A DNA stretch of 64,000 bases from Magnaporthiopsis rhizophila (Eukaryota; Ascomycota; Sordariomycetes; Magnaporthales; Magnaporthaceae): positions 124,001 through 188,000 of the forward strand of contig PYSS01000051.1 in the NCBI GenBank assembly GCA_003049465.1, given 5' to 3'. This document shows positions 1 to 11,800 of the stretch, in pieces (positions within the stretch are counted from its first letter, which is position 1; every line of letters begins with the position of its first letter). Under the pieces are notes generated by a model that was given only the letters and a program-made list of their open reading frames with translations, was not told where the DNA came from and did no database searches. The position numbers and the translations under genes are program-made.

Positions 1-203
1 GCCTTTTACCTTCTCACCCGTTCATCTGAACCAATGCGGTTGCCAATAGGAGCCTAGACAGTCGAGTTTCTACTTGTAGATAGATTTACCGTCCAAGTAC
101 GGGCGACCATAACTTCACAAATACTACAGACAACCTAGTGAAAGATCACTTCGACAGCACACCGACAAGATCAACAGGCGCCATCAACAAACCACCCGAG
201 ACA
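1..203. other. 3' flank of the first gene
   Basis: This short stretch lies downstream of the stop codon of the minus-strand Pro/Gln-rich gene. It probably holds that gene's 3' UTR. I see no gene of its own here. Confidence 0.5.
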
Positions 204-1813
204 TCAACCAAACTTCTTCTCAAACTTCTTGAACATGCTGGTGACGCCCTTCTCGAGCCTGTAAGCGTTGCTCTCGAGCTTCCTCGTTTCCCGATCCGAC
301 TTCTGCTTGTATTTGTGCTCCGTCTCGCCCTCATCGGGCCGGTACGCCTGCTGGTGGATCGAGTAATCCATGGGAACCATACCCTGGGCCCCGCCGCCGC
401 CGCCACCGGTGGCGGGAGGTGCCGTGTGGGCCGGGGTCAGCGGCGGCGGCGGTAGCCCAGGAGTCCCTGGGGCGGCAGGAGGGGTTGGGTTCTGTTGGGG
501 CTGCTGCTGCTGCTGCTGTTGCTGATGGAGGCCCGGGAAGTGCTGTGGCGGCGCGAACCCGGGGCTCCCCGGGAAGGTAGCGCCATACGGACTGCCGGCT
601 ACAGGCATGGTTTGCGCGCGAGCCAAACCCGGGTGGTTGCCGAAGCCCGCGGGCGGGAGGCCGGGGCTGGCTACGGCCGAGGGCGGGGGCGGCATCGAGG
701 GTGGGCCGGGGAACGTGGGCGCCCCGGGGACTTGGCCAAACTGAGGCGGCGGGATTGCCGGACTAAGTGGGCCGGTCATGCCGCTGGGCGCGAGCCCCGG
801 CGAGAACGGGGTCGAGGCGTCGTAGGCTATCGTCTGATGGAGCGGGTTGATGCCGCCGTCGGGCGGCGGCGGCGTCTTCTCGCGGTGCTTGATGGCCTCT
901 GGCGCGGCAGGGGCGGCGGGGTTGTATGCCATCGGAGCAAAGGACTGCGGCGGGGGAGGCGGCGGCGGAAGCGGCGAGGCGGCGTTCTCGATCGCTCCCG
1001 ATGAGACGGCAGAAAGGGGCGGGGCGGCGAAGGACGGGGCACCGTCGGAGCCACCGCCGGCACGCTCTGGGGCCTTCTCTGACGAGATGGCGGCGCTTTC
1101 GAGCTTTTGGACCAGACCGCTGGCGTCATGAGCCTGGGGCTGCTTCTGACGGGGTGGGGGTGCGGGCTCGTCCTGGACGTCAACCTGGCCCGGCGGCAAG
1201 ACGCGGCGGATGCCGTTGACGAACTGCAAGGCGTCTTGGGGGTTCCAGAAGTAGATGTCGAGCGAGTGGAGCTTGTAGTGGTACTTTGTCTCGTTGCGCG
1301 GATCAAACCATGGCAGGTGCCACTGCTCCTGGTCGGGCACCTGGCCGACCGTGATGCCGACGACGCATTGCTGCTTGTATGAGTAGCGCACGTTGGTGGT
1401 ATCCAGAACTGTACGGGTGCTGTCAGCTTGTGGCCGGTCAGATGGCAGAAAAACCGAGGACTCTTACAGCCGTCAAAGGCGTCCAGATCGTCGGTGCCAG
1501 GGCGGTTTGCTATCTCGATACGCGCTCGCCCCTCGGCCGCGTTCTCGAACAGATAGACATAAGATCCCTTCTCAAACCGATGGTGGGGAGGGTCCTCAGT
1601 CGGGGCTCCGTAGAAATAGTGTACGTCACCGAACCTGCGAGAGAGCGCGGCGGACAGGCGTCAGCCGAGAGCACGCGAGCACGAAATGGCTCGATAGAGA
1701 AGGCCGCCCGTGTTTCGCTTCCCATCCGAGCTTTTCGAGCGCCTGGTAATGGCTATCGACAATGACGAGACTTACAGTGTCGCCACATTCTCCTCTCCTG
1801 GCCTGCACGCCAT
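204..1813 (-). CDS. Pro/Gln-rich protein with PH/EVH1-like N-terminal domain
   Basis: Three exons are supported: 1813-1776, 1634-1468 and 1408-204, giving 469 residues. Both introns have clean GTAAG donors, CTGAC branch points and CAG acceptors, and the frame is kept. The first ATG (MACRPGEENVATLFGDVHYF) directly precedes the domain. Residues 1-140 look globular, with many aromatic residues and a final amphipathic helix (NPQDALQFVNGIRRVL), as at the end of PH/EVH1 folds. The rest is low complexity: a Pro run near 216-222, a Gln run at 364-371, a Gly run near 405, then a charged C-terminal helix ending MFKKFEKKFG. I do not recognise a named family. The layout of small domain, polyproline core and basic C-terminal helix resembles Ena/VASP or other cytoskeletal adaptors, but that is inference. 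The gene model is solid; the function is unknown. Confidence 0.82.
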
Positions 1814-2970
1814 TATGATTACAGGCCGGCTCTAGATGCCAGCAGGGAAGGGCGGCGGAAGAGCAGGGCCGAGGAACAACAGAAAAATCGCGGGGCAGTC
1901 GCAGTAAGCAGATCACCCTTGCGGGATTGGGAGGACGCTTGCGTCTTGCAAGTGTGAGAGCTGGATCGGCGAAGCGGAGCTACTTCATTGGCAAGCAAAA
2001 TAAAGATCCGTAGAAGGCGAGCAGGGAAAACAAATGGGCGAAAAGAAGAATGCGATGCGAAGTGGTGCAAAAGGGATCTACATTGCGGAGGTTGCTTACA
2101 CAAGACCTTCTGGCGCCATATACCGAGGGTCGCCGGGGCACATGGGAACAAATGAAAAAAAAGAAAAGAAAAACAACCCCTGGCCCTTGCCGTGTGATAA
2201 TGAGGGGCGCGCCAACCCAAGACCCAACCTGGCATCGGGATGGCGCGGTGACAGGCAGAGCTCTGCCGGCTGTTTGGTGGGTGAAGCTGCACAGCAGAGC
2301 TGGAAGCTGGTTGAACCGTCACACCAAGACGCTGGACTCGGCGCTTACCCTCAGTCTGCCCCACCGCGTGCTGAGGCGGGGAGGGGGAGCTGGAGCCAAT
2401 CAGCGCCTGCAAATCCGTCAGGTCGTCGCACTGGCCCATCAGCCTGATGTGGTGCATGTGGAGCTCCGCAGTCGATGGATGCGGCCGCGGGAAGGAAGGT
2501 CCGTGCTCACCCGACTTTTTTCTTGGACGACCGGAATCGTTATCGTGGGCATCGAATCGACGGCGCCGAGCAGCTTTGAAAGTGGTGGTTTGACGATTTA
2601 GCTTGAAATCGACGTGGGAATCGATATTGAATTACACAACAATTTGGGCGCCCGTCTCGCAAAAGCACCCGCACCAACTCACCTCGACGAGCAAGCAAGC
2701 GAGCCGCCCCGATCTGGCTCGGTCCCCCGCGCCCCCGGATCCATCGAGACAACCCCTCGGCTTCCCGGCCCTTCTCCGGGACACACGAGCGGCCACCGTT
2801 CCGGAAACAGCGACGCCGGAAACGAAAGCGAACACCCACCAGCCGACTGAGAGTGGTTTTGTTTCGGGAGTGTGGTGCGAGGAGGAGGAGCGAGGGGCGA
2901 TCCGATTCCACCATCAAATAAAGAACCTCCTTCCGGACCGAGAGGAGGCCCCCAGCCGAACTTTTCCAAG
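1814..2970. promoter_or_regulatory. Divergent intergenic region
   Basis: The two flanking genes are transcribed away from this 1.16-kb interval, so it should contain both promoters and 5' UTRs. It holds an A-rich tract near 2150-2180. The open frames in it lack family features and overlap in several frames. I see no defined regulatory motif. Confidence 0.5.
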
Positions 2971-3456
2971 ATGGGGGTCCACAGCATAGTCAACATGTGT
3001 TCGCACCTGCGGAACGCCAGCAAGGCGCGTGTGGGTCTCACGTCGGTGCCCAACACAAAGTACAACCTCAGACTCGCCATGGCGATGCACCGCGCCGGCC
3101 TGATATCGTCCGTCACCCGCGCCGGCCCGAGCCCGCCGCCGCCCGAGGCCCTGCTCACGTACCAGGCCGAGCCCGTGACGACGGCAAACGTCTCCACGCG
3201 CCGGCTGTGGCTCGGGCTGAAGTACTGGGAGAACAAGCCCGTGATGAGCCACATCCAGCCCGTCAGCAAGCCGAGCCGGCTCGTCAACCTGAAGCTCAAC
3301 GGGCTCGAGAAGGTCATCAGGGGGTTCGACCACGGATACATCAAGGGCTTGTATCTGGGCGAATGCTTGTTTGTGAGCACGTCCGAGGGCGTCCTGGAGG
3401 CCAGGGAAGCTGTGGACAAGCAGGTCGGTGGGCTTGTGCTCTGTAGAATCTCATAG
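2971..3456 (+). CDS. MRPS8: Mitochondrial small-subunit ribosomal protein uS8m
   Basis: A single exon encodes 161 residues of the uS8 family, a core protein of the mitochondrial small ribosomal subunit that binds the central domain of 15S rRNA. The N-terminus (MGVHSIVNMCSHLRNASKAR) matches the uS8 start, where the first helix precedes a basic loop. The chain ends with the S8-type segment around GLVLCRI. The frame is open further upstream, but the ATG at 2971 fits the usual fungal uS8m start and follows AAG. The length is typical of fungal mitochondrial S8. It is divergent from the Pro/Gln-rich gene. I see no intron. Confidence 0.88.
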   Translation: MGVHSIVNMCSHLRNASKARVGLTSVPNTKYNLRLAMAMHRAGLISSVTRAGPSPPPPEALLTYQAEPVTTANVSTRRLWLGLKYWENKPVMSHIQPVSKPSRLVNLKLNGLEKVIRGFDHGYIKGLYLGECLFVSTSEGVLEAREAVDKQVGGLVLCRIS

Positions 3457-6398
3457 GGAGCCCCGGTTGCTGGAGGGCATTTTCACAGTAAGCTGCCGGT
3501 ATTTCTCAATGAAAATTCACGGCTGTGCTGCGTTTTCTGCTTCCTCTTCTTGTTCTGACTAGAGTGTGTTATAGGTGTTTGGATGGGATCTGTATTATAC
3601 TGCCATGTCCGTTTTGCATCATAAAGCAACAACTCCTGATGGCCTGGCTTGTCCGATTCAAGGACACAACGGCGGCACCTTTGTCATGATGCCCCCAAAG
3701 CAACTGCGCCTGATCAAATCATGAACGCCTCCCCGCCATGCTCGGCGGCATGCTCCTTCTCCCTCGGTATGGTTCGGTACACCTCGGACACAGACATGAG
3801 CTCCGTTGATCCACCCTAATCCCTTTCATTCTCGGTTGTCGACTGAAGACTGGCGTCATCATGGCACGAAACCCGCGCCACGGCTGGGTGGTTTCTGTTT
3901 GGAGGTGAGATGATGACGCTGTCTCGTGCAAATTTACGCCCGCCTCCACGGCTCAGGACCCTGGACGCTCCACGGTCCGGCCACGATCCTACCCATCAGT
4001 GATTGGCCCCCATCAGCAACCTGTTGGTGCTGTCGTCCCTTTGACCTGGGGTAATCTTAGCATGGCATTGGGAAGCTGCTGGGGTTGTTGAGGGTGGCCC
4101 GTCGGAAGTCCCGCCCGCTGCCACTTTTGGGCGTATTTCCCAGCGGGCACAAGAGGGTGGGAGAGTGAATCAAGAGCCGGAGTGAAAGGCCGTATATTCG
4201 CGGGGTTACCGAACCCAGTCTGCTGCTTATCTCTTTTAATTTGGGGGCTAGACGCCTTCTCGGGCAAGTGGTCGGGGTGTGGTTTTTAAACGATAAGCTT
4301 AAGCCGCCAACCTGCGTTTTTTTTTCCCCTGCAAAATAGGAATCAAAATAGAATGAAGGTCGGTGGTCTCAGGTTGAGGCTCCGAGACGGCGGTACCGAG
4401 CCGTGATGCCAAGAGATTTGATGAGATAATTTGGCAGGGCACCCGGAGATCCCCGGGTTGGAGTCCAGCTACTTTGAGTGTACATGTTTGGTACATTCCT
4501 CGTCCCCCTCCATGTCGTCAAGCTTCACGCCCTCGCTAGTACAAAGCCGATTGCGGCATCACCGTTCGATGGGGCCAAAACCAAAAATGAAGGAGCAAGA
4601 GTTGAAACTTGGGCCATGACCCAATGGCTTTACGTAGCTCCCTCATCCATGATGACATGGACAGCGACCGCTATCCGGCGCCGTATTGTTGCTCCCAAAT
4701 CTCCGGGCTGCCAGACGGAGACGCCGTGATGGGACGGTGGACAACGCGACAAGCGGTCGGTACAGTATCACCCTACCCAGGTACCTACCTGGACCTCTAT
4801 CCCTGACCCTGCCCTGGGTTGTCGAGATGAAGGCAACCGCAATGGCTCTGTTTGCGCCGTTTGCCTACTTCCGCTCCCCCGGATCTGACATACCCGATGG
4901 CTTCATCACGGCGCGACGCCCCCTCCTTTTTCTCTCAGTCTCATCTAGACTTTCTATCCACGCCACTCTCCGGCTTCTCGAGCTTGGCTACCAGGGCGAG
5001 ATGACCTCTTGGCAGATCAGATGCACGCCTCAAGTCCCGTGCAGATCCTCCCTCCTCCTCCTCCTTCCTGCATGCTGTTGCTCGTGAGCTACCAATAAGG
5101 CAACGCGGGCTCGTGTCAGGTCTGCTTTACTGGCTGACATCACATCCATTACCAGACTAGACGCCTGGCCGAATTTGGAGAGTCCAGCCGCCGAGGGGTT
5201 TTCAGTTTTCTCAAATCCGCTCAGCCGGTCGAATGGGTCCCCGTGGTGGTGTGATTTTGACGGCTTCCCTCGGCTAACAAGCCCTCTGCCCGCACATGAG
5301 ATAATCACCTCATTTGGTCATTTGTCTCCATCGCCATGCGTCACGTTCGCATGCCAACAAAGCATTCAGGACACACAATAGCGTGGATGGCATCAAAGAT
5401 GTCGATGTGGGTTGGGTTGCGATGTGCGTGACATCACGAAGGAGACAAGGGTGGTTATTCGCTTACTGTACATTGCGGCGACCTCCATGCATCCACTCTT
5501 TTCCCTCGATCCTATCAAACGAAACCATCACCCACCTTTCCCCAAAAGCCTCAAGTCTAAGCAGCCACCAGTGCCACCTGCCAAGAAAATCAATAGCATC
5601 TGCCAACCCCAGACATGCTAGGCCCGGCCGCGTCCGCCCATACAAAGATATCTTGGTACATCTTGGGGCGCTGCGTCCAGTGATCATCGACTGTCCATCG
5701 GCCATCACCGCCGGCTTCCTTACCAATCCCCACGCATTTGTGCCACTCTATTTTTGCTTTACTTTTTGTTGGTTGTTACCCATGGCGGTGTGCAGACCAA
5801 CACACCTTACCTACCATCCTCACAGGTCCGTCGCAGAAGGCGGGGTGGCGTGGGATCGAGTCTCCCCCCCCCCCCCCCCCCCCCCNNNNNNNNNNNNNNN
5901 NNNNNNNNNNNNNNNNNNNNNNNNNNNCCCCCCCCCCCCCCCCAAGTCGGCGTTGCGGCGTGGGGGAGGAGAACACAGAAGACAGAGCAGAGAACTGAGG
6001 AGGCGGAGAGACACTCCGGATGGCAGTCAACACGTATTCATTCGTTTTTGCTGCGCTGGTGTTCCAAAATCCATATTTTGTCCAGTTTCATCATGGACGG
6101 GGAGATTGGCATTTTCGGAAAAGAGGAAGAGAAAAGAATCCAAAATAAACAAAGAAACCCTTGCAAGAGACTCCATCATCCCCCACGCTTTCCAGGGTAA
6201 GCGCTGAGGATAGCAAACAAATCCTTCCAACGTAAAAAGAAAAGAAAAAAAAAAGAAGAAAAAAAAAAAAAACAAGCGGCCCGCTATCATTCTGTGTTCA
6301 TACTTTTTGTTTTCTTGATCCATCACCAGGTCAACCGATGGGGAGAAAATGACAAGGAAAAAAGAAAGGTTTTTGTTGTTCGCCTCGAGACACCAGCT
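3457..6398. other. Intergenic region, no supported gene
   Basis: This 2.9-kb stretch lies between the 3' ends of two convergent genes. It contains one assembly gap flanked by C runs, an A-rich tract near 6240-6275, and a near-palindromic CCAGGTACCTACCTGG at about 4777-4792. Open frames here are short, composition-driven, and one pair runs through the gap. I see no gene. Confidence 0.6.
5864..5943. other. Assembly gap flanked by poly-C
   Basis: A run of 22 C (5864-5885) is followed by 42 N (5886-5927) and another 16 C (5928-5943). The same homopolymer on both sides suggests the assembler stopped in a poly-C tract, so its true length is unknown. Open frames crossing it are not meaningful. Confidence 0.97.
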
Positions 6399-6818
6399 TC
6401 ACTCGATGGCAAAGTCTCCCTGGTGGTCCTCCTGGTGCTCGCCCCAGTGGACAGGGCCCAGCTTGAGGAAGCGGAGGCCGCTGTTGCTGGACCCGACGCT
6501 GCTTAGGCTAGAGCTCCGGCGCTGCCTGTTGACTTCGGCCTCGAGCGCCGTGGGGGCCGACTTGGCCTGCTGAAGCGACCTCTGGACCTGGGGGTACGAG
6601 GCCGACTGGGTGGGGGCGAGCGAGAGGAAGCTCGAGAGCCTACGCTCAGGAACCGACGAAGTGTACGGGGCCGATTGGGTCGGGACGAGCTGGAGGAAGC
6701 CCGAAGGCCCGCTTTCGGGGATGGAGGACGAGCGGCTCGAGTGCGACTGAGTCGGGGCGAGCTGGAGGAAGTTGGAGAGCCTGCGCTCGGGAGCCGCGTT
6801 GGATGCGTTGGACGACAT
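6399..6818 (-). CDS. Small Ser-rich protein with FLxLxPTQS repeats
   Basis: A single exon encodes 139 residues. Three near-identical units of 23-24 residues contain FLQLAPTQS, FLQLVPTQS and FLSLAPTQS, two of them preceded by ERRLS. A Ser-rich linker follows, then a distinct C-terminal block GLRFLKLGPVHWGEH ending in an acidic DFAIE tail. The C-terminal block resembles a motif I believe recurs in small fungal proteins of unknown role, but I cannot name the family. The repeats look like degenerate echoes of that motif. The start ATG follows ten A residues, a favourable fungal context. There is no signal peptide or membrane segment, so it is probably cytosolic and disordered. RRLS and RRSSS sites would suit basophilic kinases such as PKA; that is inference. 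The gene borders a very gene-poor region. Confidence 0.72.
   Translation of the reverse strand: MSSNASNAAPERRLSNFLQLAPTQSHSSRSSSIPESGPSGFLQLVPTQSAPYTSSVPERRLSSFLSLAPTQSASYPQVQRSLQQAKSAPTALEAEVNRQRRSSSLSSVGSSNSGLRFLKLGPVHWGEHQEDHQGDFAIE
6599..6795 (-). repeat. In-frame coding tandem repeat (69/72 bp)
   Basis: Three units within the preceding gene share a core of about 27 bp beginning near 6603, 6672 and 6744. The spacing is 69 and 72 bp, so the frame is kept. The units have diverged by substitutions but keep the encoded FLxLxPTQS core. Confidence 0.85.
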
Positions 6819-7882
6819 TTTTTTTTTTATGTTACTTTGATTCTTGTGGTGTGGTTGTTGCCGGTGGAGAGAGACGTAGTTGTTGTGTAAGTGGGTGGGA
6901 CAAGGCGAAAAGTTTGGAGGCGCTCAGAAACAATACAAAAGACAGCGGTGCCGAGAGAAGAGAATCAAGAGACAGTTTGGTTTGGGAGAAGATGAGGAGA
7001 TGAAGAGGAATGTATCAGGAGGAGTGCAGACGAGGGAGGCAGGCCAACTTATATAGACCATATCTGGACCCGGAAGCAAAAGAGCGCCACTCAAACGACC
7101 TAGCAAGCGGCAACGCACATACGCGCAGTCCGTGGGTGCATTGAGACAAAGGCTAGAAACGGATAACAGGCGCGGCGGCAGAGCCAAGGGCCCTGTCAGA
7201 GAGCTATCGCTTACTCTCCATGCATGCCGTGTATGCTACCATGCCGTCCTACCTCACCTCTAGCCCTGCTCTCCCCTGCGACCATTCCGGAATAAAGGAG
7301 GTCTAGGAACAAGCTATTTCCCAGACGGGTAGCTGTGACCCGCCCGGCCGGCACCCTGGCCCCATTTGCGACGCATCACATGGCAGAGGGGCAAATGAGA
7401 GCTCTCTCCCACTCTCTCTTTCTCTCTCTTCTTTCTGTCGTGGCGCGGAGAGCGACAACGCCGTGCTGGGGAACTGAAAGCGAGAAGGGAGGGGGCGGAC
7501 GGACGACCCCATGATTCTGGGGCAGACCCCTGCTATGGACCCCCAGGCCAGATCCGTTTCTGGCTGCCCGTGGGAGGGACAGGGCCTGCACCACCAGCAC
7601 TCATGGTCTCGGAGCTCAGCTGCCATTGCGAGCTTGAAAGGAGACTGAGTAGCCGTCAGAGCTACGCAGCGACAGGGTGTGATGACGTGACTGCTCTGCT
7701 CCTGCCCCTCATCATCGATGGCCTTGAATCCCCTCGTCACGGGTGGGCTTCGAGTCGTGCATCCGCAGAGAGGCTTAACAGCCACGCATTTATACGCGCA
7801 ACAATCAGAGAGGACAGACTTGCAACGTGGGGCACCTCATTGGGCCTCGGCCGGCGGCATTTAGAATCCACCCTTGTTTTCT

Positions 7883-7885
<3 letters not shown>

Positions 7886-7913
<28 letters not shown>
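7886..7913. repeat. GT dinucleotide microsatellite
   Basis: Fourteen uninterrupted GT units lie in intergenic DNA. The tract is likely polymorphic between isolates. Confidence 0.95.
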
Positions 7914-8785
7914 AAGTGCGCAGCATGGAGGAAAGAAGGCGGTCAGGATGGGAGAAAAGAGAAACAGAAAAAAGAGAAAGGAAACCAAATGTGATACTAA
8001 AAAGGGGCAGTCTGAGCCGCGCTGGGTAGGGATCAGATGGGATGAGGTAGGGATGGGATTGTTTGCGTTTTGCCATATTGTCGTCATGGAATAGAAAAAA
8101 ATGGCAATTGGAAGGAGACGAACGCATGATAAGAAACACCCCGCCAAGACCGGCTGTGAAAGTGTCGATCCCTTGCGCCACGGCGACAAGTTTGGGTCGT
8201 CCGTGCTACAGCAAACTGCAACCACAACGTCTATGGCCGAGCGGCGTTTGCCTTAGCGCCGAGGAATTCTGCCTCGCACCTCGGATTCCGCTTGCTTGGA
8301 TGACGCCCAAATGAGCAGAGCCGTCCTATAGGAAGGCAGCCGGAGAAAGAACAAAAGCCACCCTCATTTGAAGGCGGGAGATAAGAGAGACAGCCCAACC
8401 TATTCGCCATAGCTGAACCTGACACGTGCTTCGATTGGATCTCGGGGGCTTGATTTCTTGCGGGGAACGATCCTGACTCTGATGCTTGCTTCAGGTGTAT
8501 TGTGCAGGTGGGCGGTCAAGCGGACCTCGCACTAACCTTGGTTGTCCCCCCACAAGCGCCAGCCACCACCACCCACCTGTAGGCCCGAGCTTTTCCACTG
8601 ATACAACTCCGCTGCAGATTTGCAACGCCCTTTTTGCTGAATCTCGGCGGCTTCCATTGGTTCTCTCGCCCCTTATCTTGGCATATCTTGGCAGCCAATG
8701 CAGTCAAAGTCAACACAGCCGACCGTGTTTCCAAAAACTCTTTGTAACGGAAGGACCGAGCCGGTTCCCGGTTGTCCGAGCCTTG

Positions 8786-8809
8786 AAAAAAAAAAAAAAA
8801 AAAAAAAAA
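8786..8809. repeat. Poly-A tract, 24 nt
   Basis: A pure A homopolymer lies in intergenic DNA. I find no adjacent retroelement sequence or obvious target-site duplication, so it may be a simple homopolymer rather than a tail. Confidence 0.85.
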
Positions 8810-11800
8810 GAAAGGAAAGCTTTTGTTCCCGTTCTGCTCTGCATTAAGCTTGAGAGACCGCCTCGTCCCAAAGTGGGCACGTTTACGGGACGGACAAGGG
8901 CCGAGCCGAGAGACACATCAAATATATCTATCCCGTTCTAGCAGGACGCCAGTCCATGTTTTCTTTTTTTCCCTCTACTGCCTGCGCCTCGACTTTGCAA
9001 TGACCCAAAGTAACGGAGAGCGGTCGTTAAACCGTACCCCGGAAGGGATGGATACGGGAACGATTTTTGATGACTCCCCGCCGCCGAACCGGAGCTCCTC
9101 GGGCCCGTAAACCACCAGACGGCCCCCAAGACACGGGTGGTACCTACTACGTGTATCCGCCTCAGGCACCTAGGTGTTTCCAGGCAGGCCAAAATGGCTT
9201 AATAGCACTTGCCTCACCTCCTGCATAAAGGCCTGCGTTAAAATAAAAAAAAAATAAAAAAAAAAAAAAAACCAACCAACCCCCAGCGGTCCGGGTACCT
9301 CAGCCGTCTGTAACGGTACATGTAAGTTGGAAGTTGGCAGTTCGAGCGATCTATTTGTTGCCCACAGACCGTGCTTCGTCGCCCTTCAAGCGGGTAAGTC
9401 CGGGTCAGCCCGCAAGGCAACGACCGATAGTAAAAGGCGCGCATCGGTAAGCTTTCTATTTCAAGCAAGTACCTACAGCTTGGCCAAGACAAGCGAAGAA
9501 AGCAACTTTTCCATTGCCTATCATGCCCGCGGCCTGTCAACCAGGCATTCGACTCAATGGGACTGTGTCCAACTTTAGTCAGGGTGGGGCGGCTTGTTGG
9601 TTGATGCCTGCTCGGGAAAGAACGCCAAGAAGCATTTGCCCAATATTAAGGGTGCCGTGCCAGAGCACAGCCTCTTTATATGTTTCGTACCCGGTACCTA
9701 CCTCGTCCAAGTCATTGAACGCGAGGAAACCCCGCAATTTCTTGCTGAGGGAGGGATATCCCCAATATCTCACAGTAATTGGACATGGCCGATCCGAGGC
9801 TCGGGATGTCCCTCCCGCTAAGCGCATCCCGTCTTTCGATTCTCGCAGGAAAGCATCCCAAACGGTTGACTTGGGCTTCCTCCGCCTGCCTCTGGCGGAG
9901 TTTGGACTATCGGGCCCCTCGCAGGAACCAGGTGGGAATTCACACCCAAATATGTCGCGCTTGAGAAATAGCAGCCGCGCTGTACCCGCGCTCTGTGACG
10001 AGTGAGCGCTCAAATCTGCCGCGCCCGATACTGGGGCACATATGCACCCAGCAGCTCGGTAATTCCTAGAATGTAGTGTGCCGTACGGGAACCCAAGTCT
10101 GGCGAGATATCGAAGGATCATCCGTGCGAGGCAGCCCGCTGCAATACGCACTAGATGGCCGCTATGCACACTCCCCCTCGTGACAATGGTCCCCGGTGGA
10201 TATCTATTAGCACAAGGAGAGTAAAGGTGAGTCAAGCTATCTAGGATAAAATTTGATGTCGGGACGGCTGAGTGAACGTCGTTTAACAAACGATTAAATG
10301 ATACCAACCACCCCATCGGTGTCATCAGAAAGGGCCAACGGCCGTTAACCTCGAATGTACCAGAAGGCATCGGCGGTCGACATAGGGCTGACATGGTGGG
10401 AAGGGCCTGCCCTTAGGTGGGTGGAAAGGCGGGGCGTGATGTTCTAGAACCAACAGGTTTCCGCTTGTCCTCCGATTCTGTCCTGTGAAGGCTATTGGAC
10501 AGTAAGCGCGATTGCCGACCATAGGATGGAAGCGCGCAGCTGCGGATTGGGTCGTTGGCCGCGCAAAGCGCAAACGCGCGCATGACCCGTTGGCGCGGCG
10601 TGGCAAGGGATTGGAAGAAGAAGCGAGGTGATAGCGACGGTAGCGTTGCATTCACCCCGGCCTCGCTGCCTGGCATGGTGGACACGCTGATGAGCGCCGA
10701 TACAGCCTTGCGGTGACCCAGCCACCCTAAATTCCATGATACTAACAGTCCGAACGGCGGACAAGCATCCATGTCGACGCATCCCGAGCCCTGGCTGGCA
10801 GAAAGTCGGGGCGTCCCTAGCCTGGTCAGATGGTTGCATGCCGTGGTTTAAAAGTCCCGGGGGGTAAATTGCCGTCGCAAGATTCGGTGCAGCGCGACAC
10901 GCCTGGGAGACGTTGGCGGCGAGTAATACGCCTTGACCCGAAGCAAACGAGGTTTTTCACGTTGCATTAACGTTGCGTCACCCGGCGACCGATGAAAGTG
11001 CATTGGCCGCCGATGACAGCTTGGGCTGCTGTCCCGAAGGCTGCCCTGTCGGACCCGACAGTCTGGGACCGGCGAGGCTGCACAAATCGCACAGCCTGCG
11101 GCTGCAGCGAAAAGCGCGGCATTGAGGCCCGCTGCAGAGATGAGATTGGGTGCCGGCCGTGTGTTTAAACGGCCCTCATGCATGTCCGCACGCATGGCAA
11201 CAGTAGCGCTGGGTTGAGCTTCGTCGCGGGTCGAATAGCGGGTCGCCGATGCCTAGAGACCGCCCGGTTACCTTGGTAGGCAGATGCCCGACTGACACCG
11301 CGGGGGTGGCTGGAAAGATGGATGGCCGAGGCGCAGGCGCAGGCGCTGGCTACCGGCTCGGTCGATGACGGCCCACAAGCGCGCCGCGGCTATCACGCGG
11401 AGAACATTTGATGGCCGAAGTCGGAGACCGCGAGCCCACAGAAATGGGGGCAGCAAGGTCTATCGCGGCCACGGGCTTGGCGATTGTGGGCGAGGCCGCC
11501 ATCTCGAGCGCGCCCGATTTTGAGCCTCCGACGGAGCCATCCAGGCAGGAGCGGCCTGGTGGTGGATGGCTGAGTGGCTGCGAGTCGCGCAAAGCGGCCG
11601 CAGAAGGGCTGTGGGCAGCGTCCATCGCTTTGGCTTTGCCGGGCTTGATGCGCTGCAGGGATTGATCGAGAAGTGGCTCTCCAGCACGGCCGGGCCAAAA
11701 GTACGGCCACCACAAGAACCAACGGGCACCCCTTTGTCAGATGCCGCGGTGCGACCGTTCGCGAGAGCCAGGCGTACCAGGTCCGAGACAGCGGGCAAGC

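Noticed and set aside
5314..6207. Open frames that span the assembly gap
   Set aside because: They translate poly-C and N into artificial residues and cannot be evaluated as genes.
8234..8244. TGGCCGAGCGG, resembling a tRNA A box
   Set aside because: No B box of GGTTCRANTCC type follows at the right distance and no acceptor stem can be paired.
9579..10394. Minus-strand open frame of 271 codons in the gene-poor region
   Set aside because: It has no recognisable domain, mixed composition and no ordered features. A frame of this length can arise by chance in GC-rich DNA, though expression data could overturn this.
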